Source: Bifidobacterium asteroides
GTDB lineage: Bacteria; Actinomycetota; Actinomycetes; Actinomycetales; Bifidobacteriaceae
Length of the DNA stretch: 64,000 nt
NCBI RefSeq assembly: GCF_009683175.1
Contig: NZ_WKKW01000006.1
Location: 62,001-126,000, forward strand
Reading direction: 5' to 3'
The notes under the pieces were generated by a model that was not told the origin of the DNA, searched no databases, and saw nothing but the letters and a program-made list of their open reading frames with translations. Below, in pieces: positions 8,960 through 18,195 of the stretch (positions within the stretch are counted from its first letter, which is position 1; each line of letters starts with the position of its first letter). The translations under genes and the position numbers were made by a program.

Positions 8960-10501
8960 ATGATCATCACCCGTCTGCGCCGCATAGGCCTTCTGCTCTT
9001 CTCCCTGCTGGTGGGATTCATCGGCTTCTTCCAGATGTTCGCCCGTGCGGCGGGCCGCTTCCCCGGGGATTACGCCGCCCTGCTGGTAGTCACCGCCGCC
9101 CTCTTCATCGCCCTCTGGGTCCTGTTGGAGATTTTCCAGCCCTATGGCAGCCAGGCCATCCTGCCCAGCATCGTCATCCTGAGCTCCCTGGGCATCACCC
9201 TTATCACCCGCATAGATCTGCGCAACGCCCGGATCGGCCAGCCCACTCGGGTGGGCTTCACCCAGCTGATCTGGCTGTGTCTGGCCCTGGTCCTGTGCGG
9301 GCTGCTGGTGGTGCTGCTCCGGGACTACAGGCTGCTGCGTCGCTTCTCCTATGTCAGCATGGTGGTGGGTCTGGTCCTGCTCCTCTCGCCCATGCTGCCC
9401 GGCATCGGCCGCGAAATCGGCGGCGCCCGCATCTGGATAGGCGTGGGGTCGCACACCCTGCAGCCCGGCGAATTCGCCAAGCTCTTCCTGGCCTTCTTCT
9501 TCGCCGCCTATCTGTTCGACCACCGGGACCAGCTGGCCGTGGGCGGCAAGAAGTTCCTGGGCATGCGGATGCCCCGGATCAAGGACTTTGGCCCCATTAT
9601 CATCGTCTGGCTTATTTCGCTGGCCGTCCTGGTCATCCAGCACGATCTGGGCACCTCGCTGATGTACTTCGCCATGTTCGTCTCCATGCTCTATGTGGCC
9701 ACCGGCCGCACCAGCTGGATCGCCATAGGTTCGGTCTTCTTCGTCATCGGAGCCGTGGCCGCATCCATGATCTTCGCCCATGTAGGCGCCCGTGTGGACG
9801 CCTGGCTGCACCCCTTCAGCGACGCTGAGTTCGGCAAGGCCTTCGGCGGGTCCGGCCAGCTGGTGCGCGGCATCTTCGGCCTGGCCGCCGGCGGGCTGAC
9901 AGGCACTGGCCTGGGCCAGGGACGCCCCTGGATCACCCCCCTGGCCAACTCCGACTTCATCTACACGTCGGTGGGTGAAGAGCTGGGGCTGAGCGGTCTG
10001 CTGGTGGTTCTGGCCCTCTACCTGGTCATCGTGGCCTCGGGCATGATCACGGCCATGAAGATCAAGGACGGTTTCGGCAAGCTCCTGGCCTCCGGTCTGG
10101 TCTTCACCATGGCCTTCCAGGTCTTCACCGTGGTGGGCGGCATCACCCTGGTCATCCCCCTGACCGGCCTGACCATGCCCTACATGGCGGCGGGCGGCTC
10201 CAGTCTGGTGGCCAACTGCATCCTGGCCGTCCTGCTGATCATCATCTCCAACGCGGCCAACAAGCCAGCACCGGAGGTCAGCTCGGACACCTTCAAGTAC
10301 GAGGCCCTGGCCGTGTTGCGTCAGCAAGAGACCAGCAAGCGCAGCGGACAGGACGATTCGGACTCCGGCTCAGGCTCTGACGACCAAGAATCCCACGGTC
10401 GTCATGCCGGGCCGACCGAGCCGACCGACCAGGATGAGGAGACCGACCTGCCAGCAACCGGCCGCATTCCCGTCCGCCAGGTACGAGGAGGTGGACAGTG
10501 A
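8960..10501 (+). CDS. rodA: FtsW/RodA/SpoVE-family peptidoglycan glycosyltransferase (RodA)
   Basis: A SEDS-family membrane glycosyltransferase of 513 residues with about twelve hydrophobic segments. It polymerises lipid II into glycan strands together with a class B PBP, here the pbpA product encoded directly downstream. Recognisable segments include GARIWIGVGSHTLQPGEFAK, QHDLGTSLMYF and ANSDFIYTSVGEELGLSG, the last holding the conserved loop before the late helices. The tail (about 455-513) is acidic and Ser/Asp-rich, likely cytosolic and a possible phosphorylation target. Position between pstP and pbpA is the conserved actinobacterial order and favours RodA over FtsW. Its stop overlaps the pbpA GTG. 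Confidence 0.92.
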   Translation: MIITRLRRIGLLLFSLLVGFIGFFQMFARAAGRFPGDYAALLVVTAALFIALWVLLEIFQPYGSQAILPSIVILSSLGITLITRIDLRNARIGQPTRVGFTQLIWLCLALVLCGLLVVLLRDYRLLRRFSYVSMVVGLVLLLSPMLPGIGREIGGARIWIGVGSHTLQPGEFAKLFLAFFFAAYLFDHRDQLAVGGKKFLGMRMPRIKDFGPIIIVWLISLAVLVIQHDLGTSLMYFAMFVSMLYVATGRTSWIAIGSVFFVIGAVAASMIFAHVGARVDAWLHPFSDAEFGKAFGGSGQLVRGIFGLAAGGLTGTGLGQGRPWITPLANSDFIYTSVGEELGLSGLLVVLALYLVIVASGMITAMKIKDGFGKLLASGLVFTMAFQVFTVVGGITLVIPLTGLTMPYMAAGGSSLVANCILAVLLIIISNAANKPAPEVSSDTFKYEALAVLRQQETSKRSGQDDSDSGSGSDDQESHGRHAGPTEPTDQDEETDLPATGRIPVRQVRGGGQ

Positions 10502-11961
10502 ACAAGGCCCTGCGTCAACTCTTTAACGCCGTCATCGTCCTCTTCGTCATCCTGGGGCTTTCCAGCTCAATCATCATGGTGATCCGGGCGGGCAGCCTTA
10601 ACTCTGACCCCCGCAATCTGCGCGCCCTCTACCACGAGTATGCGGCGCCCAGAGGGGCCATCCTGACATCGGATGGAGCCGTCATGGCCCAGTCCGACCC
10701 CATCAACGACTCCTTCCAGTACCAGCGGCACTACCACAAGGGAGCCGTCTACTCGCCTATCACCGGTTACTACTCCATCACCAGCCCGGCAGACCGGGGA
10801 ATCGAGGCCTCGCGCGACCGCCTGCTGAGCGGCCAATCGGACAGCCTGTGGATGGACCGGCTCAAGTCCCTCTTCACCGGTACCCAGAACAAGGGCGCCT
10901 CCATCGAGACCTCCATCAATCCCAAGATGCAGGAAGCCGCCTACGCCATGCTGGGCAACTTGTCCGGTTCGGTGGTGGCCATCGAGCCCTCCACAGGCCG
11001 CATCCTGACCATGGTCAGCACACCGAGCTACAACCCCGAAGACCTGACCGCCCACGACAGCGGCGATGCCTCCCAGGCCTACCAGAAGCTGGCCTCCCGT
11101 TCCGACAACCCCATGCTCAACCGGGCCACTTCGCAGCTGTATCCGCCCGGGTCCACCTTCAAGGTGATTGTGGCTGCCGCCGCCCTGGAGTCCGGCCAGT
11201 ATCACCCTGACAGCCAACTGCCGGCCGGAGCCTCATACACCCTGCCCGGCACCAACTACAAACTGACCAACTCCACTTCTGCGGCCAACGGGTCCAACGG
11301 CAAGATCAGCCTGGAGAACGCCCTGGCCTACTCGTCCAACACGGCCTTCTCCCAGCTGGGGGTCGCCTTGGGCGACAAGACACTGGCCGAGCAGGCCCGC
11401 AAGTTCGGCTACGGCTCCACCATCACCCTGGACGGGACCAACTCCACAGGACGGCCCATGAAGGCCGTGGCCTCCAAGTTCCCCGAGGACCAGTCCCAGG
11501 ACCGGCTGGCCTTGGCTTCCATCGGCCAGGGGGACACCCTGTCCACACCTCTGCAGGCTGCCATGACAGCTGCTGCCGTGGCCAACGGCGGCAAGCTCAT
11601 GCAGCCGACCCTGGTGGACCGGGTGCGCTCCAGCGATCTGAGCGTCATCAGCGAGACAACGCCCTCGGTTTACTCACAGGCCTTCTCTTCGGACACCGCC
11701 AAGGCCCTGACCACCATGATGGAGGCAGTGACCACCAAGAGCTACCCGAATCTGGCCATCCCAGGCATGCAGGTGGCCGCCAAGTCCGGCACGGCTCAAA
11801 TCGGTGCAGGCAATACGGCAAATGACGGGTGGATGATAGGATTCGCTCCGGCCGACAAGCCCAAGGTAGCCGTAGCCGTTGTAGTGCATGGAATCTCCTC
11901 CTACGGCATAGATGCCGCCGGGCCGATCATGAAACGCGTCATGCAGGAGGCTGCCAAGTGA
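10498..11961 (+). CDS. pbpA: PbpA: class B-type penicillin-binding transpeptidase
   Basis: A 487-residue single-pass protein. The membrane helix is at about 10-30. The transpeptidase domain shows the three penicillin-binding motifs: STFK with the active Ser at about 219, SSN at about 279-281, and KSGT at about 429. It crosslinks peptidoglycan outside the membrane and works with RodA. The start is a GTG overlapping the rodA stop (GTGA), and its own stop overlaps the pknA GTG in the same way, so the block is translationally coupled. Length matches actinobacterial PbpA (about 480-490). Confidence 0.93.
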   Translation: MNKALRQLFNAVIVLFVILGLSSSIIMVIRAGSLNSDPRNLRALYHEYAAPRGAILTSDGAVMAQSDPINDSFQYQRHYHKGAVYSPITGYYSITSPADRGIEASRDRLLSGQSDSLWMDRLKSLFTGTQNKGASIETSINPKMQEAAYAMLGNLSGSVVAIEPSTGRILTMVSTPSYNPEDLTAHDSGDASQAYQKLASRSDNPMLNRATSQLYPPGSTFKVIVAAAALESGQYHPDSQLPAGASYTLPGTNYKLTNSTSAANGSNGKISLENALAYSSNTAFSQLGVALGDKTLAEQARKFGYGSTITLDGTNSTGRPMKAVASKFPEDQSQDRLALASIGQGDTLSTPLQAAMTAAAVANGGKLMQPTLVDRVRSSDLSVISETTPSVYSQAFSSDTAKALTTMMEAVTTKSYPNLAIPGMQVAAKSGTAQIGAGNTANDGWMIGFAPADKPKVAVAVVVHGISSYGIDAAGPIMKRVMQEAAK

Positions 11962-12950
11962 AACTAGTACAGGGACAGCTCATCCATCGAAGGTACCGCC
12001 TGGACCGCCGCCTGGCCCAAGGGGGCATGGGCGAAGTCTGGAAGGGCTACGACATAGAACTGGGCCGCGTGGTGGCCATCAAGGCCCTGCGCGAGGACCT
12101 GACCAACGAGGAGTCCAAGCTGCTGCGGCTACGGGCCGAGGCGCACAATTCCGCCAACTTGGCCCACCCCAACATCGCCGCCCTCTTCGAGTACTACGAG
12201 CACGATGGCATCGGATTCCTGATCATGGAGTACGTGCCAAGCCAATCCCTGGCAGACATCTACCGGGAACGGGGCGCCCTGGACCCCATCGAGCTGCTGC
12301 CCATCCTGATACAGACGGCCCGGGGGCTCTACGTAGCGCACTCCCACGGGGTCATCCACCGGGACGTCAAGCCGGCCAACATCATGGTCTCCGACACCGG
12401 CGAGGTCAAGATCACCGACTTCGGGGTCTCCTACTCAACCAACCAGGGGCAGATCACCCAGGACGGCATGGTGGTGGGTACGGCCCAGTACATCTCGCCC
12501 GAGCAGGCCCAGGGCCTCCAGGCCACGCCCCAGTCCGACATCTACTCCCTGGGTGTGGTGGCCTATGAGGGGCTCTGCGGGCACCGACCCTTCACCGGCG
12601 CCACCCCTGTGGACATCGCCGCAGCACACGTCAACGACCCTGTGCCACCGTTGCCTAACTCGGTGGACAACCAACTCATGAACTTCGTCATGTCCATGCT
12701 GGCCAAGGACCCGCGAGACCGCCCGGCGAATGCCTTGGTGGTCTCGCACACACTGGCCAGAATCGAGCAACGGCTGCTGGACCAGCAGCTGGGCGAGACG
12801 GAGGTCATCGACCCGCGCGCACCCATGCCTCGACGCATTATGAGCAGGCCACACGCGGCAAAAGACATCTTCAGGCCCTTCTGGGGGCACTATGGAGAAG
12901 GAAGCGCACAGCGCGGCCTTGAAGCGACGAACGGAGGGGATACCCTATGA
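11958..12950 (+). CDS. pknA: PknA: Ser/Thr protein kinase
   Basis: A Hanks-type kinase of 330 residues. The glycine loop is LAQGGMGEVWKG, the ATP lysine is K42 (VVAIKAL), the catalytic loop HRDVKPAN has D136, and the metal-binding DFG starts at D154. The activation segment QDGMVVGTAQYISPEQA is typical. No clear membrane helix or extracellular sensor follows the kinase domain, which ends at about 265; the remaining 65 residues are a basic/Pro-rich tail. Mycobacterial PknA has a transmembrane helix, so this one may be soluble or held by partners. The GTG start overlaps the pbpA stop and the gene's TGA overlaps the pknB ATG. Confidence 0.9.
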   Translation: MKLVQGQLIHRRYRLDRRLAQGGMGEVWKGYDIELGRVVAIKALREDLTNEESKLLRLRAEAHNSANLAHPNIAALFEYYEHDGIGFLIMEYVPSQSLADIYRERGALDPIELLPILIQTARGLYVAHSHGVIHRDVKPANIMVSDTGEVKITDFGVSYSTNQGQITQDGMVVGTAQYISPEQAQGLQATPQSDIYSLGVVAYEGLCGHRPFTGATPVDIAAAHVNDPVPPLPNSVDNQLMNFVMSMLAKDPRDRPANALVVSHTLARIEQRLLDQQLGETEVIDPRAPMPRRIMSRPHAAKDIFRPFWGHYGEGSAQRGLEATNGGDTL

Positions 12951-15109
12951 GCATCACACTGCCGCCGTCCCTAGCGGACGGACGCTACCGTCTGGGACAG
13001 CTGATCGGACGCGGTGGCATGGCCGAGGTCCACAAGGCTGTGGACACACGTCTGGGAAGGACGGTCGCGGTCAAGATCATGCGGTCCGATCTGGCCAACG
13101 ACGAGGTCTTCCTGTCGCGGTTCCGGCGGGAGGCCCACTCGGTCGCGCTGCTCAACAATCCCAACATCGTCTCCATCTACGACTCGGGCGAGGAGATACT
13201 GACCGACGACCAGGGCAACCATGAACGGGTGCCCTATCTGGTCATGGAGTACGTCAAGGGCCAGACCCTGCGGTCCATCCTCAAGGAGAACGGGGCCCTG
13301 AGCCAACGCGACAGCGAGCAGGTCATGCTGGGCATGCTGAGCGCCCTGGACTACTCCCACCACATGGGCGTCATCCACCGGGACATCAAGCCCGGCAACA
13401 TCATGATCTCGGAGCAGGGCATCGTCAAGGTCATGGACTTCGGCATCGCCCGGGCCATGGACGATTCGGCCGCCACAATGACCCAGTCCCAGGGCGTGGT
13501 GGGCACCGCCCAGTACCTGAGCCCCGAGCAGGCCCGTGGCGAGAGCGTGGACATGCGCTCCGACCTCTACTCGGCCGGCTGCGTCCTCTACGAGATGCTG
13601 ACCGGACGGCCGCCCTTCAACGGGGATTCGGCTGTGGCCATCGCCTACCAGCACGTCACCGAGGTGGCCACCCCGCCCAGCACCATCGTGCCCGGCCTGC
13701 CGAAGATGTGGGATTCCATCTGCGCCAAGGCCATGGCCAAGGACCGCCAGAACAGGTACGCCACGGCGGCTGCCTTCAAGAGCGACATCCTGGCCTTCAT
13801 GAACGGCGGAACCCCGGTGGCCGCCGCCTTCAACCCGCTGACCGACCTGGCCAACGTCAAGGCCCGCAAGGATGCCGAGCAGGGGACCGAAACGGCCACC
13901 ATGCCGCTGACCGAAGAGGAGACGGCCGCCACCCAGGCCTTCAACCCTGTTCAGGATCCGCTCAATCCGGCTGCAGCCACCGATGTCGCCACAGCTGAGC
14001 GCACGGCCACCAAGGCGGCCCAGAAGAAGTCCAAACGGCGCAAGAAGATCATCATCGGCGCCATCGTGGCGGCTTTGGTCCTATTACTCGTCGGACTGGG
14101 CGCGTGGAATGTCCTAGGCCGAAATCGTCATCCGATGGCCGAGGTGCCTACCATCAACGCGCAGATGTCGCGGATTCTGGCACGTGAGAAGATCACCGCC
14201 GCAGGCTTCCACTACCAGGAGAAGGAAGACAACGACTCGGCCGAACCCAAGGGGACCTTCACCAAGCAGAGCCCCAAGGGCGGAAGCATGGCTCCCAAGG
14301 GCTCCACAGTGACCGTCTGGTTCTCCTCCGGACCCAAGGACACGGCCATCCCCGATGTCAAGGGCATGACCCAGCAGGAGGCCCGCAGTGCCCTGGAGAA
14401 GGCCGGATTCAAGGTCTCCCCCGCCGCCTCCGTGGAAGACAGCCAGGACGTGCCCAAGGACCATGTGACCCGCACGGATCCCGCCGCCGGCCAGAGCGTG
14501 GCCAAGGGGACCAGCATCCTGATCTACATCTCCTCGGGCATGACCAAGGTGCCCGATTTGTCTGGCAAGACCAAGGATGACGCAACCAAGACCCTACAGA
14601 GCCTGCACTTCAACATCACCATCCGCGAGCAGGCCTCCAACACTGTGGCCAAGGACATGGTGATCAGCACAGATCCTGCTGCCGGGTCCTCCATCCAGCA
14701 GGGAGCCATGATCACGGTCACCGTCAGCAATGGCATGCAACTGGGCAACTACGTCGGCATGACCCTGGGCGAGGCCAAACGCAACCTGGGCCAGGGGGTC
14801 AACATCACGGTCAACGGCCCCAACAACGACAACGCCGTGGTCACCGGCCAGGACCCGACCTCAGGTTCCTCCTTCGACAAGTCCAAGGACACCATCACCC
14901 TGACCACGGCCATCAGCATCCCGCCCTTCTCCCAGGGCGAGACCCTGGGCAGCTACCGGCAGAAGCTGACCAACAGCGGCGTCAGCGCCGACAGGATCAC
15001 TTCCGTCGGCAAGGACACGGACAAGGTGACCGCAGTCAGCCCCGGAGCCGGCAGCAGGGTGGACGACAGCACCCCCATCACGGTGACCACCGTCAGCTCC
15101 ACCAACTGA
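12947..15109 (+). CDS. pknB: PknB: PASTA-domain Ser/Thr protein kinase
   Basis: The operon's main sensor kinase; 720 residues. The kinase domain is at about 10-280 with K43, HRDIKPGN (D146) and DFGIARAM. After a juxtamembrane linker there is one membrane helix (about 367-389, IIIGAIVAALVLLLVG). Four to five extracellular PASTA repeats of about 65 residues follow. Repeats 2 and 3 are textbook (IPDVKGMTQQEA and VPDLSGKTKDDA); the last is degenerate. PASTA domains bind muropeptides or lipid II and tell the cell about wall synthesis. Targets in relatives include FhaA, MviN, Wag31 and PstP. A strong hairpin follows the stop, ending the operon. Confidence 0.95.
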   Translation: MSITLPPSLADGRYRLGQLIGRGGMAEVHKAVDTRLGRTVAVKIMRSDLANDEVFLSRFRREAHSVALLNNPNIVSIYDSGEEILTDDQGNHERVPYLVMEYVKGQTLRSILKENGALSQRDSEQVMLGMLSALDYSHHMGVIHRDIKPGNIMISEQGIVKVMDFGIARAMDDSAATMTQSQGVVGTAQYLSPEQARGESVDMRSDLYSAGCVLYEMLTGRPPFNGDSAVAIAYQHVTEVATPPSTIVPGLPKMWDSICAKAMAKDRQNRYATAAAFKSDILAFMNGGTPVAAAFNPLTDLANVKARKDAEQGTETATMPLTEEETAATQAFNPVQDPLNPAAATDVATAERTATKAAQKKSKRRKKIIIGAIVAALVLLLVGLGAWNVLGRNRHPMAEVPTINAQMSRILAREKITAAGFHYQEKEDNDSAEPKGTFTKQSPKGGSMAPKGSTVTVWFSSGPKDTAIPDVKGMTQQEARSALEKAGFKVSPAASVEDSQDVPKDHVTRTDPAAGQSVAKGTSILIYISSGMTKVPDLSGKTKDDATKTLQSLHFNITIREQASNTVAKDMVISTDPAAGSSIQQGAMITVTVSNGMQLGNYVGMTLGEAKRNLGQGVNITVNGPNNDNAVVTGQDPTSGSSFDKSKDTITLTTAISIPPFSQGETLGSYRQKLTNSGVSADRITSVGKDTDKVTAVSPGAGSRVDDSTPITVTTVSSTN

Positions 15110-15113
15110 CTCC

Positions 15114-15150
15114 TATGGCCCGGCTGCCACAGTCTTGCCGCCGGGCCATA
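15114..15150 (+). terminator. Hairpin ending the fhaA-pknB operon
   Basis: A perfect 11-bp stem (15114-15124 with 15140-15150, TATGGCCCGGC and its complement) with a 15-base loop, starting five bases after the pknB stop. The U-run is weak (ATCGTT), but position and stability make a terminator very likely. Confidence 0.7.
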
Positions 15151-15490
15151 TCGTTCTAGGCAGAGCGAATACGGTCTGGGACGGAGTAATGGCTATCATG
15201 CCACGCCGTTAGGCTGCGAACCGCGACTTCGCGTCCACAAATCCCGGTCATGACTTCGGCCAAGCTAAACGTCAGGGTCCAGCGACCGGTTCATAACGAC
15301 CAATGCACAACTTCCAGACTGGACCTTGCCAAGTCGCATCGCCACATCGCGACGAATCCGCCAAGGCCGCCAGACTGGCGTCATCTGTACTGCGACCAAA
15401 AATTCATGGCTATCAAACCATGGCCACAGAAGTGTCTTAGATAGACCTTGGACAGTCACTGCTAGCAGTCGGCAAAGTTGTGGCAACAAT
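15151..15490. other. Gene-free stretch between the pknB operon and the sortase gene
   Basis: About 340 bp between two terminator hairpins of convergent transcription units. Reading frames on both strands are short, lack ribosome sites and show no family resemblance. No tRNA-like or repeated structure was recognised. Confidence 0.5.
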
Positions 15491-15537
15491 GAGCGGCGGG
15501 GCCACGGATCACATTGAATCCTGCGGCCCCGCCGCTC
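15491..15537 (-). terminator. Hairpin ending the DUF881-sortase unit
   Basis: A perfect 13-bp GC-rich stem (15491-15503 with 15525-15537) and a 21-base loop, 17 bp past the sortase stop on the minus strand. The T-run is poor on both strands. It may serve both directions, with the pknB hairpin further left. Confidence 0.6.
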
Positions 15538-15553
15538 TTGCATGCCGCCTAGG

Positions 15554-16669
15554 TCAGAAGGTGGAGTAGTTGGACATCTGTCTGAGCATGGGTACGTTGC
15601 TGGCCAGCCACGGGAAGCCCCATTCCATCAGGGCGCAGGCCAGAGCCAACAGGAGCAGAATCAGCAGGAGCCACCGAATCGGAGCTATGCCGGACTGGTG
15701 CCGCAGCAGCCAGCCATAGAGGCTGATCATGGGCTGAGGCTTCTCGCCCTTGCGAATCTGCCGCAGCAAGGGGTAACGCCAGGCAGCCAGGGCCGCCAGG
15801 TAGATGATCAGATAGGCTGCTGCCAAAACCAGGAAGACCGGCTGCAGAGAACCCAGTCTGGCCATGACCGAGCCCTTGTCGTCTGCAAAGGCCACATCGC
15901 TGCCGCGGTCGCCCAGGAGTTCCTTGGGCACTCCGTCGGACACCTTGGCCCAGTAGTCGAATTCGCCCCAGCTGATCCAGCGGTGGGTGGCCGTGGTGTA
16001 CTTGGGCTCGCAGGTGGTCAGCGTGATCATTCGCCGGTCAGGAGCCTCTTTGGGCGAATAAGGGTTGGGAGCGATAACACTGACCTCGTTGGCAGCGACG
16101 ATCTTATAGCGGGTGTAGTGGTAGACGTACCAGTAATCCTTGGTGCGCAGGACGATGGCATCGCCCACCCGCAGCTCGTCCACATGTCCCAGCGGCTCAC
16201 CATAGCCGGCGCGGTGTCCGGCAATGGCCACGTTGCCCATCTCGCCCGGCATCTGCGTATTGGGGTAGTGTCCCAGCCCCGCGTAAGCCAGCTCTCGGGG
16301 CGACGTGCCCTGAACCACGTTACGCTCCCAATGCTGTCCAAAACGGGGAATGTAGGCCTGGGCAATCAGTTCACCCTCGGAGGCCTGCTTGGGCTGCACC
16401 GGCGGATCCCCCTTCTGAGGCTTGGCCACCTTGCGGGTGTCGCCCGATCCCGGGTTGCTCCAGGAGGTCGAGGCCCGGGCCTCCAACTGCTGATGCTCGG
16501 ACTGCACGCCGGTCCACCAGAGCTGCCAGACCACGTAGAGTGCGCAGACGACTGCCAGAGTGATCAGCAGCTCCCCTACGATTTCTGCAATGCCCACCAG
16601 CCAGGTTCGCCGCTTATCCGCCGGTTTGTCGACCGACGTTTTGTCGTTCTCCGAGTCCTCTGTCGTCAT
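15554..16669 (-). CDS. srtE: Class E sortase
   Basis: A membrane transpeptidase of 371 residues that would attach sorting-signal proteins to peptidoglycan. It has an N-terminal membrane helix (about 27-50), a Pro/Gln-rich linker, and the sortase barrel at about 100-260. The catalytic residues are His152 (GHRAG), Cys220 (LTTCEP) and an Arg near 230 (THRWISW). Two or three further hydrophobic segments make a long C-terminal membrane region, unusual for simple class E sortases but seen in bifidobacterial and actinomycete ones. Class E enzymes in actinobacteria prefer LAxTG; the protein at 5049-5927 ends in LAKTGA. The start ATG abuts the stop of the DUF881 gene, so the two are one transcript. 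Confidence 0.88.
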   Translation of the reverse strand: MTTEDSENDKTSVDKPADKRRTWLVGIAEIVGELLITLAVVCALYVVWQLWWTGVQSEHQQLEARASTSWSNPGSGDTRKVAKPQKGDPPVQPKQASEGELIAQAYIPRFGQHWERNVVQGTSPRELAYAGLGHYPNTQMPGEMGNVAIAGHRAGYGEPLGHVDELRVGDAIVLRTKDYWYVYHYTRYKIVAANEVSVIAPNPYSPKEAPDRRMITLTTCEPKYTTATHRWISWGEFDYWAKVSDGVPKELLGDRGSDVAFADDKGSVMARLGSLQPVFLVLAAAYLIIYLAALAAWRYPLLRQIRKGEKPQPMISLYGWLLRHQSGIAPIRWLLLILLLLALACALMEWGFPWLASNVPMLRQMSNYSTF

Positions 16670-17422
16670 TTACCGTGCCTTCTCATCTAGCGATGCGTAC
16701 TGGAGTGGCTGCAGGACAGCCGTCGTCTCAGGGAATCTCAGATTATCCGAAGATTCGACATTCCAACCCAGACCTACCGTATTCACATACTCCTTGTAAA
16801 TCCGGATGGATGGCGAAGCATTCAGGGACTTGGTCATCCTGTCGACTGGTCCTATGGCTGAAATCTTATATGGCGGCGAGTACTTTCGGCCGTGCAACAG
16901 CAAAACATTGCCTACGCATCGCACTGCTGTTGTGGGCAGAACCCGCTGATCCTGGATCCGCATGGACTCGGCTCCTCCGGCCCAGAGCGCGTTGACCACG
17001 CTCTCCACATCCTGCTGGTGGATGACGTAATCGTTGATGTTGGCCGTCGACCCGTCGGAACCCACCTTCTGCTGCCAGAGCGGGGAATCGTTGAGCGTCA
17101 CCGTCAGTCCCGGCCCCTGGACGGCCTTGAGCACCGTGCCCGAACCGGGATCCTCGCGGGCCTGGTCCGAGCTGCCCTTGTCGTCGGTCAGGGTCTTCAG
17201 CGCGTTGATCTGCGAGCTCATGTCATTGATGTCCTTGCGCAACTCAGCAGCCTTGTTCTCGCGCTCTTCCACCAGCCCGGCCGTGTCCGAGGTGACCGTG
17301 ACCGTCCTGTTGACGCGGATGTTGGTGGTCAGCATGAACCCGACCAGTGCCAGCACCACAGCCACGGACACTGTGCCGACCAGGGACCTGCGCGCACCGT
17401 GCCGTCCCGTCCGTCTGGTCAT
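16670..17422 (-). CDS. DUF881 family protein
   Basis: About 250 residues with an N-terminal membrane helix (about 15-37), a coiled coil (about 50-90) and a C-terminal DUF881 domain. Recognisable phrases are NDYVIHQQDVESVVNALW, GAESMRIQDQRV and SPPYKISAIG. The family is common in Gram-positives and sits near division genes; in Bacillus a relative (YlxW/X) is tied to septation. In actinobacteria it lies beside crgA, as here, so a role in division or wall control is likely but not shown. Two in-frame ATGs exist (17428 and 17422). The second has GAGGG at seven bases and is preferred. Confidence 0.82.
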   Translation of the reverse strand: MTRRTGRHGARRSLVGTVSVAVVLALVGFMLTTNIRVNRTVTVTSDTAGLVEERENKAAELRKDINDMSSQINALKTLTDDKGSSDQAREDPGSGTVLKAVQGPGLTVTLNDSPLWQQKVGSDGSTANINDYVIHQQDVESVVNALWAGGAESMRIQDQRVLPTTAVRCVGNVLLLHGRKYSPPYKISAIGPVDRMTKSLNASPSIRIYKEYVNTVGLGWNVESSDNLRFPETTAVLQPLQYASLDEKAR

Positions 17423-17484
17423 AGGCATACCCTCATCCTCGTCTGCGATAGTATTACGTTCGAGTCTAACCGCTACTATGGCTT

Positions 17485-17496
17485 AGTAGATCTACT
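17485..17496. promoter_or_regulatory. 12-bp palindrome in the crgA leader
   Basis: AGTAGATCTACT is a perfect palindrome lying between a possible -10 element (TACTAT, 17474-17479) and the crgA ribosome site (GAAGGAG, from 17497). Its position fits an operator or a transcript-start element, but there is no direct evidence of a binder. Confidence 0.3.
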
Positions 17497-17512
17497 GAAG
17501 GAGAATAACCTC

Positions 17513-17932
17513 ATGGCAGAGCATCAACTCCATGATGACGAGGACCAGGCGGTGGACAAGGCCAAGACCGCCGACACTGGCGAGGATGCCGAGGACGAGG
17601 AGTACGGCCTGTCCATGGACAAAGTAGAGGCCGTGCTCAACCAGAGCGTTGACAAAAGGAACATGACACCGCAGATGCGCCGCATCGTGCAGCGTCAGGA
17701 AGAGAACTCCCGCCGCGTGGAGGATACCATCAAGAACACCAAGGCCAATCCGCGCTGGTTTGTACCCCTCTTCGTCACGCTGATGCTGGTGGGCCTGATC
17801 TGGATCGTGGTTTACTACATCTCCTCCACCATGGGTAAGGTCTTCCCCATCCCCGGCATCGGCAACTGGAACCTTGCCGTCGGCTTCGGCATTCTGCTGA
17901 TCGGCTTCCTCATGACCATGTGGTGGCACTGA
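17513..17932 (+). CDS. crgA: CrgA: division-site membrane protein
   Basis: A 139-residue protein with an acidic, soluble N-terminal half and two C-terminal membrane helices (about 84-104 and 118-137). NPRWFVPLFVTLMLVGLIWI and IPGIGNWNLAVGFG are hallmarks of CrgA. It belongs to the actinobacterial divisome, binding FtsZ, FtsQ and PBPs and helping to recruit PBP/FtsI. The N-terminal extension of about 70 residues is longer than in most mycobacterial CrgA (93 residues). AAGGAG lies about ten bases before the ATG. The gene is divergent from the DUF881-sortase unit and followed by a hairpin. Confidence 0.92.
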   Translation: MAEHQLHDDEDQAVDKAKTADTGEDAEDEEYGLSMDKVEAVLNQSVDKRNMTPQMRRIVQRQEENSRRVEDTIKNTKANPRWFVPLFVTLMLVGLIWIVVYYISSTMGKVFPIPGIGNWNLAVGFGILLIGFLMTMWWH

Positions 17933-17953
17933 TCCAGCTGTATTGTCCTTCGG

Positions 17954-17992
17954 GAACCCCGCAACCGTCCAGGCACGGCTGTGGGGTTCTTT
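17954..17992 (+). terminator. Terminator after crgA
   Basis: A 15-bp stem with two non-Watson-Crick pairs (17954-17968 with 17975-17989), a six-base loop and a short TTT tail, starting 22 bp past the crgA stop. Confidence 0.7.
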
Positions 17993-18028
17993 GCATACCC
18001 ATCCACCGTTTCCAGCCTCAAGCTAAAG

Positions 18029-18195
18029 TTATCCACAATCGCCCGGATTCCTCGTGGATGGTCTATGACACTCGTCCACAACCCTACTGCTGATTGGATT
18101 CTTCCTTCACTTATCCACTTTTTACAGGTATATATGCACCAGTTCTGAATACTTATTCCCAGGTTATCCACACGATTGTCAACAAATGTGGATAG
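18029..18195. promoter_or_regulatory. Cluster of DnaA boxes in a convergent intergenic gap (possible oriC or DnaA-binding locus)
   Basis: The 374-bp gap between convergent crgA and the rhomboid gene holds two perfect TTATCCACA boxes (18029-18037 and 18164-18172). It also has four one-mismatch boxes: TCGTCCACA at 18072 (against TTGTCCACA), TTATCCACT at 18111, TTGTCAACA at 18176 and CTATCCACA on the minus strand at 18187-18195. AT-rich stretches lie between them (18119-18135), and a 7+2+7 inverted repeat follows at 18196-18211. Chance would give far less than one perfect box in this length. Genes end at this gap from both sides, so it is not a promoter. It could be the replication origin, since crgA and the pknB operon lie near oriC in relatives, or a DnaA-titrating site. 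dnaA is not in this window. Confidence 0.7.

Noticed and set aside
8669-10327. Minus-strand open frame of 552 codons opposite rodA/pstP
   Set aside because: Antisense shadow; Gln/Asp/Gly-rich with no domain and no ribosome site.
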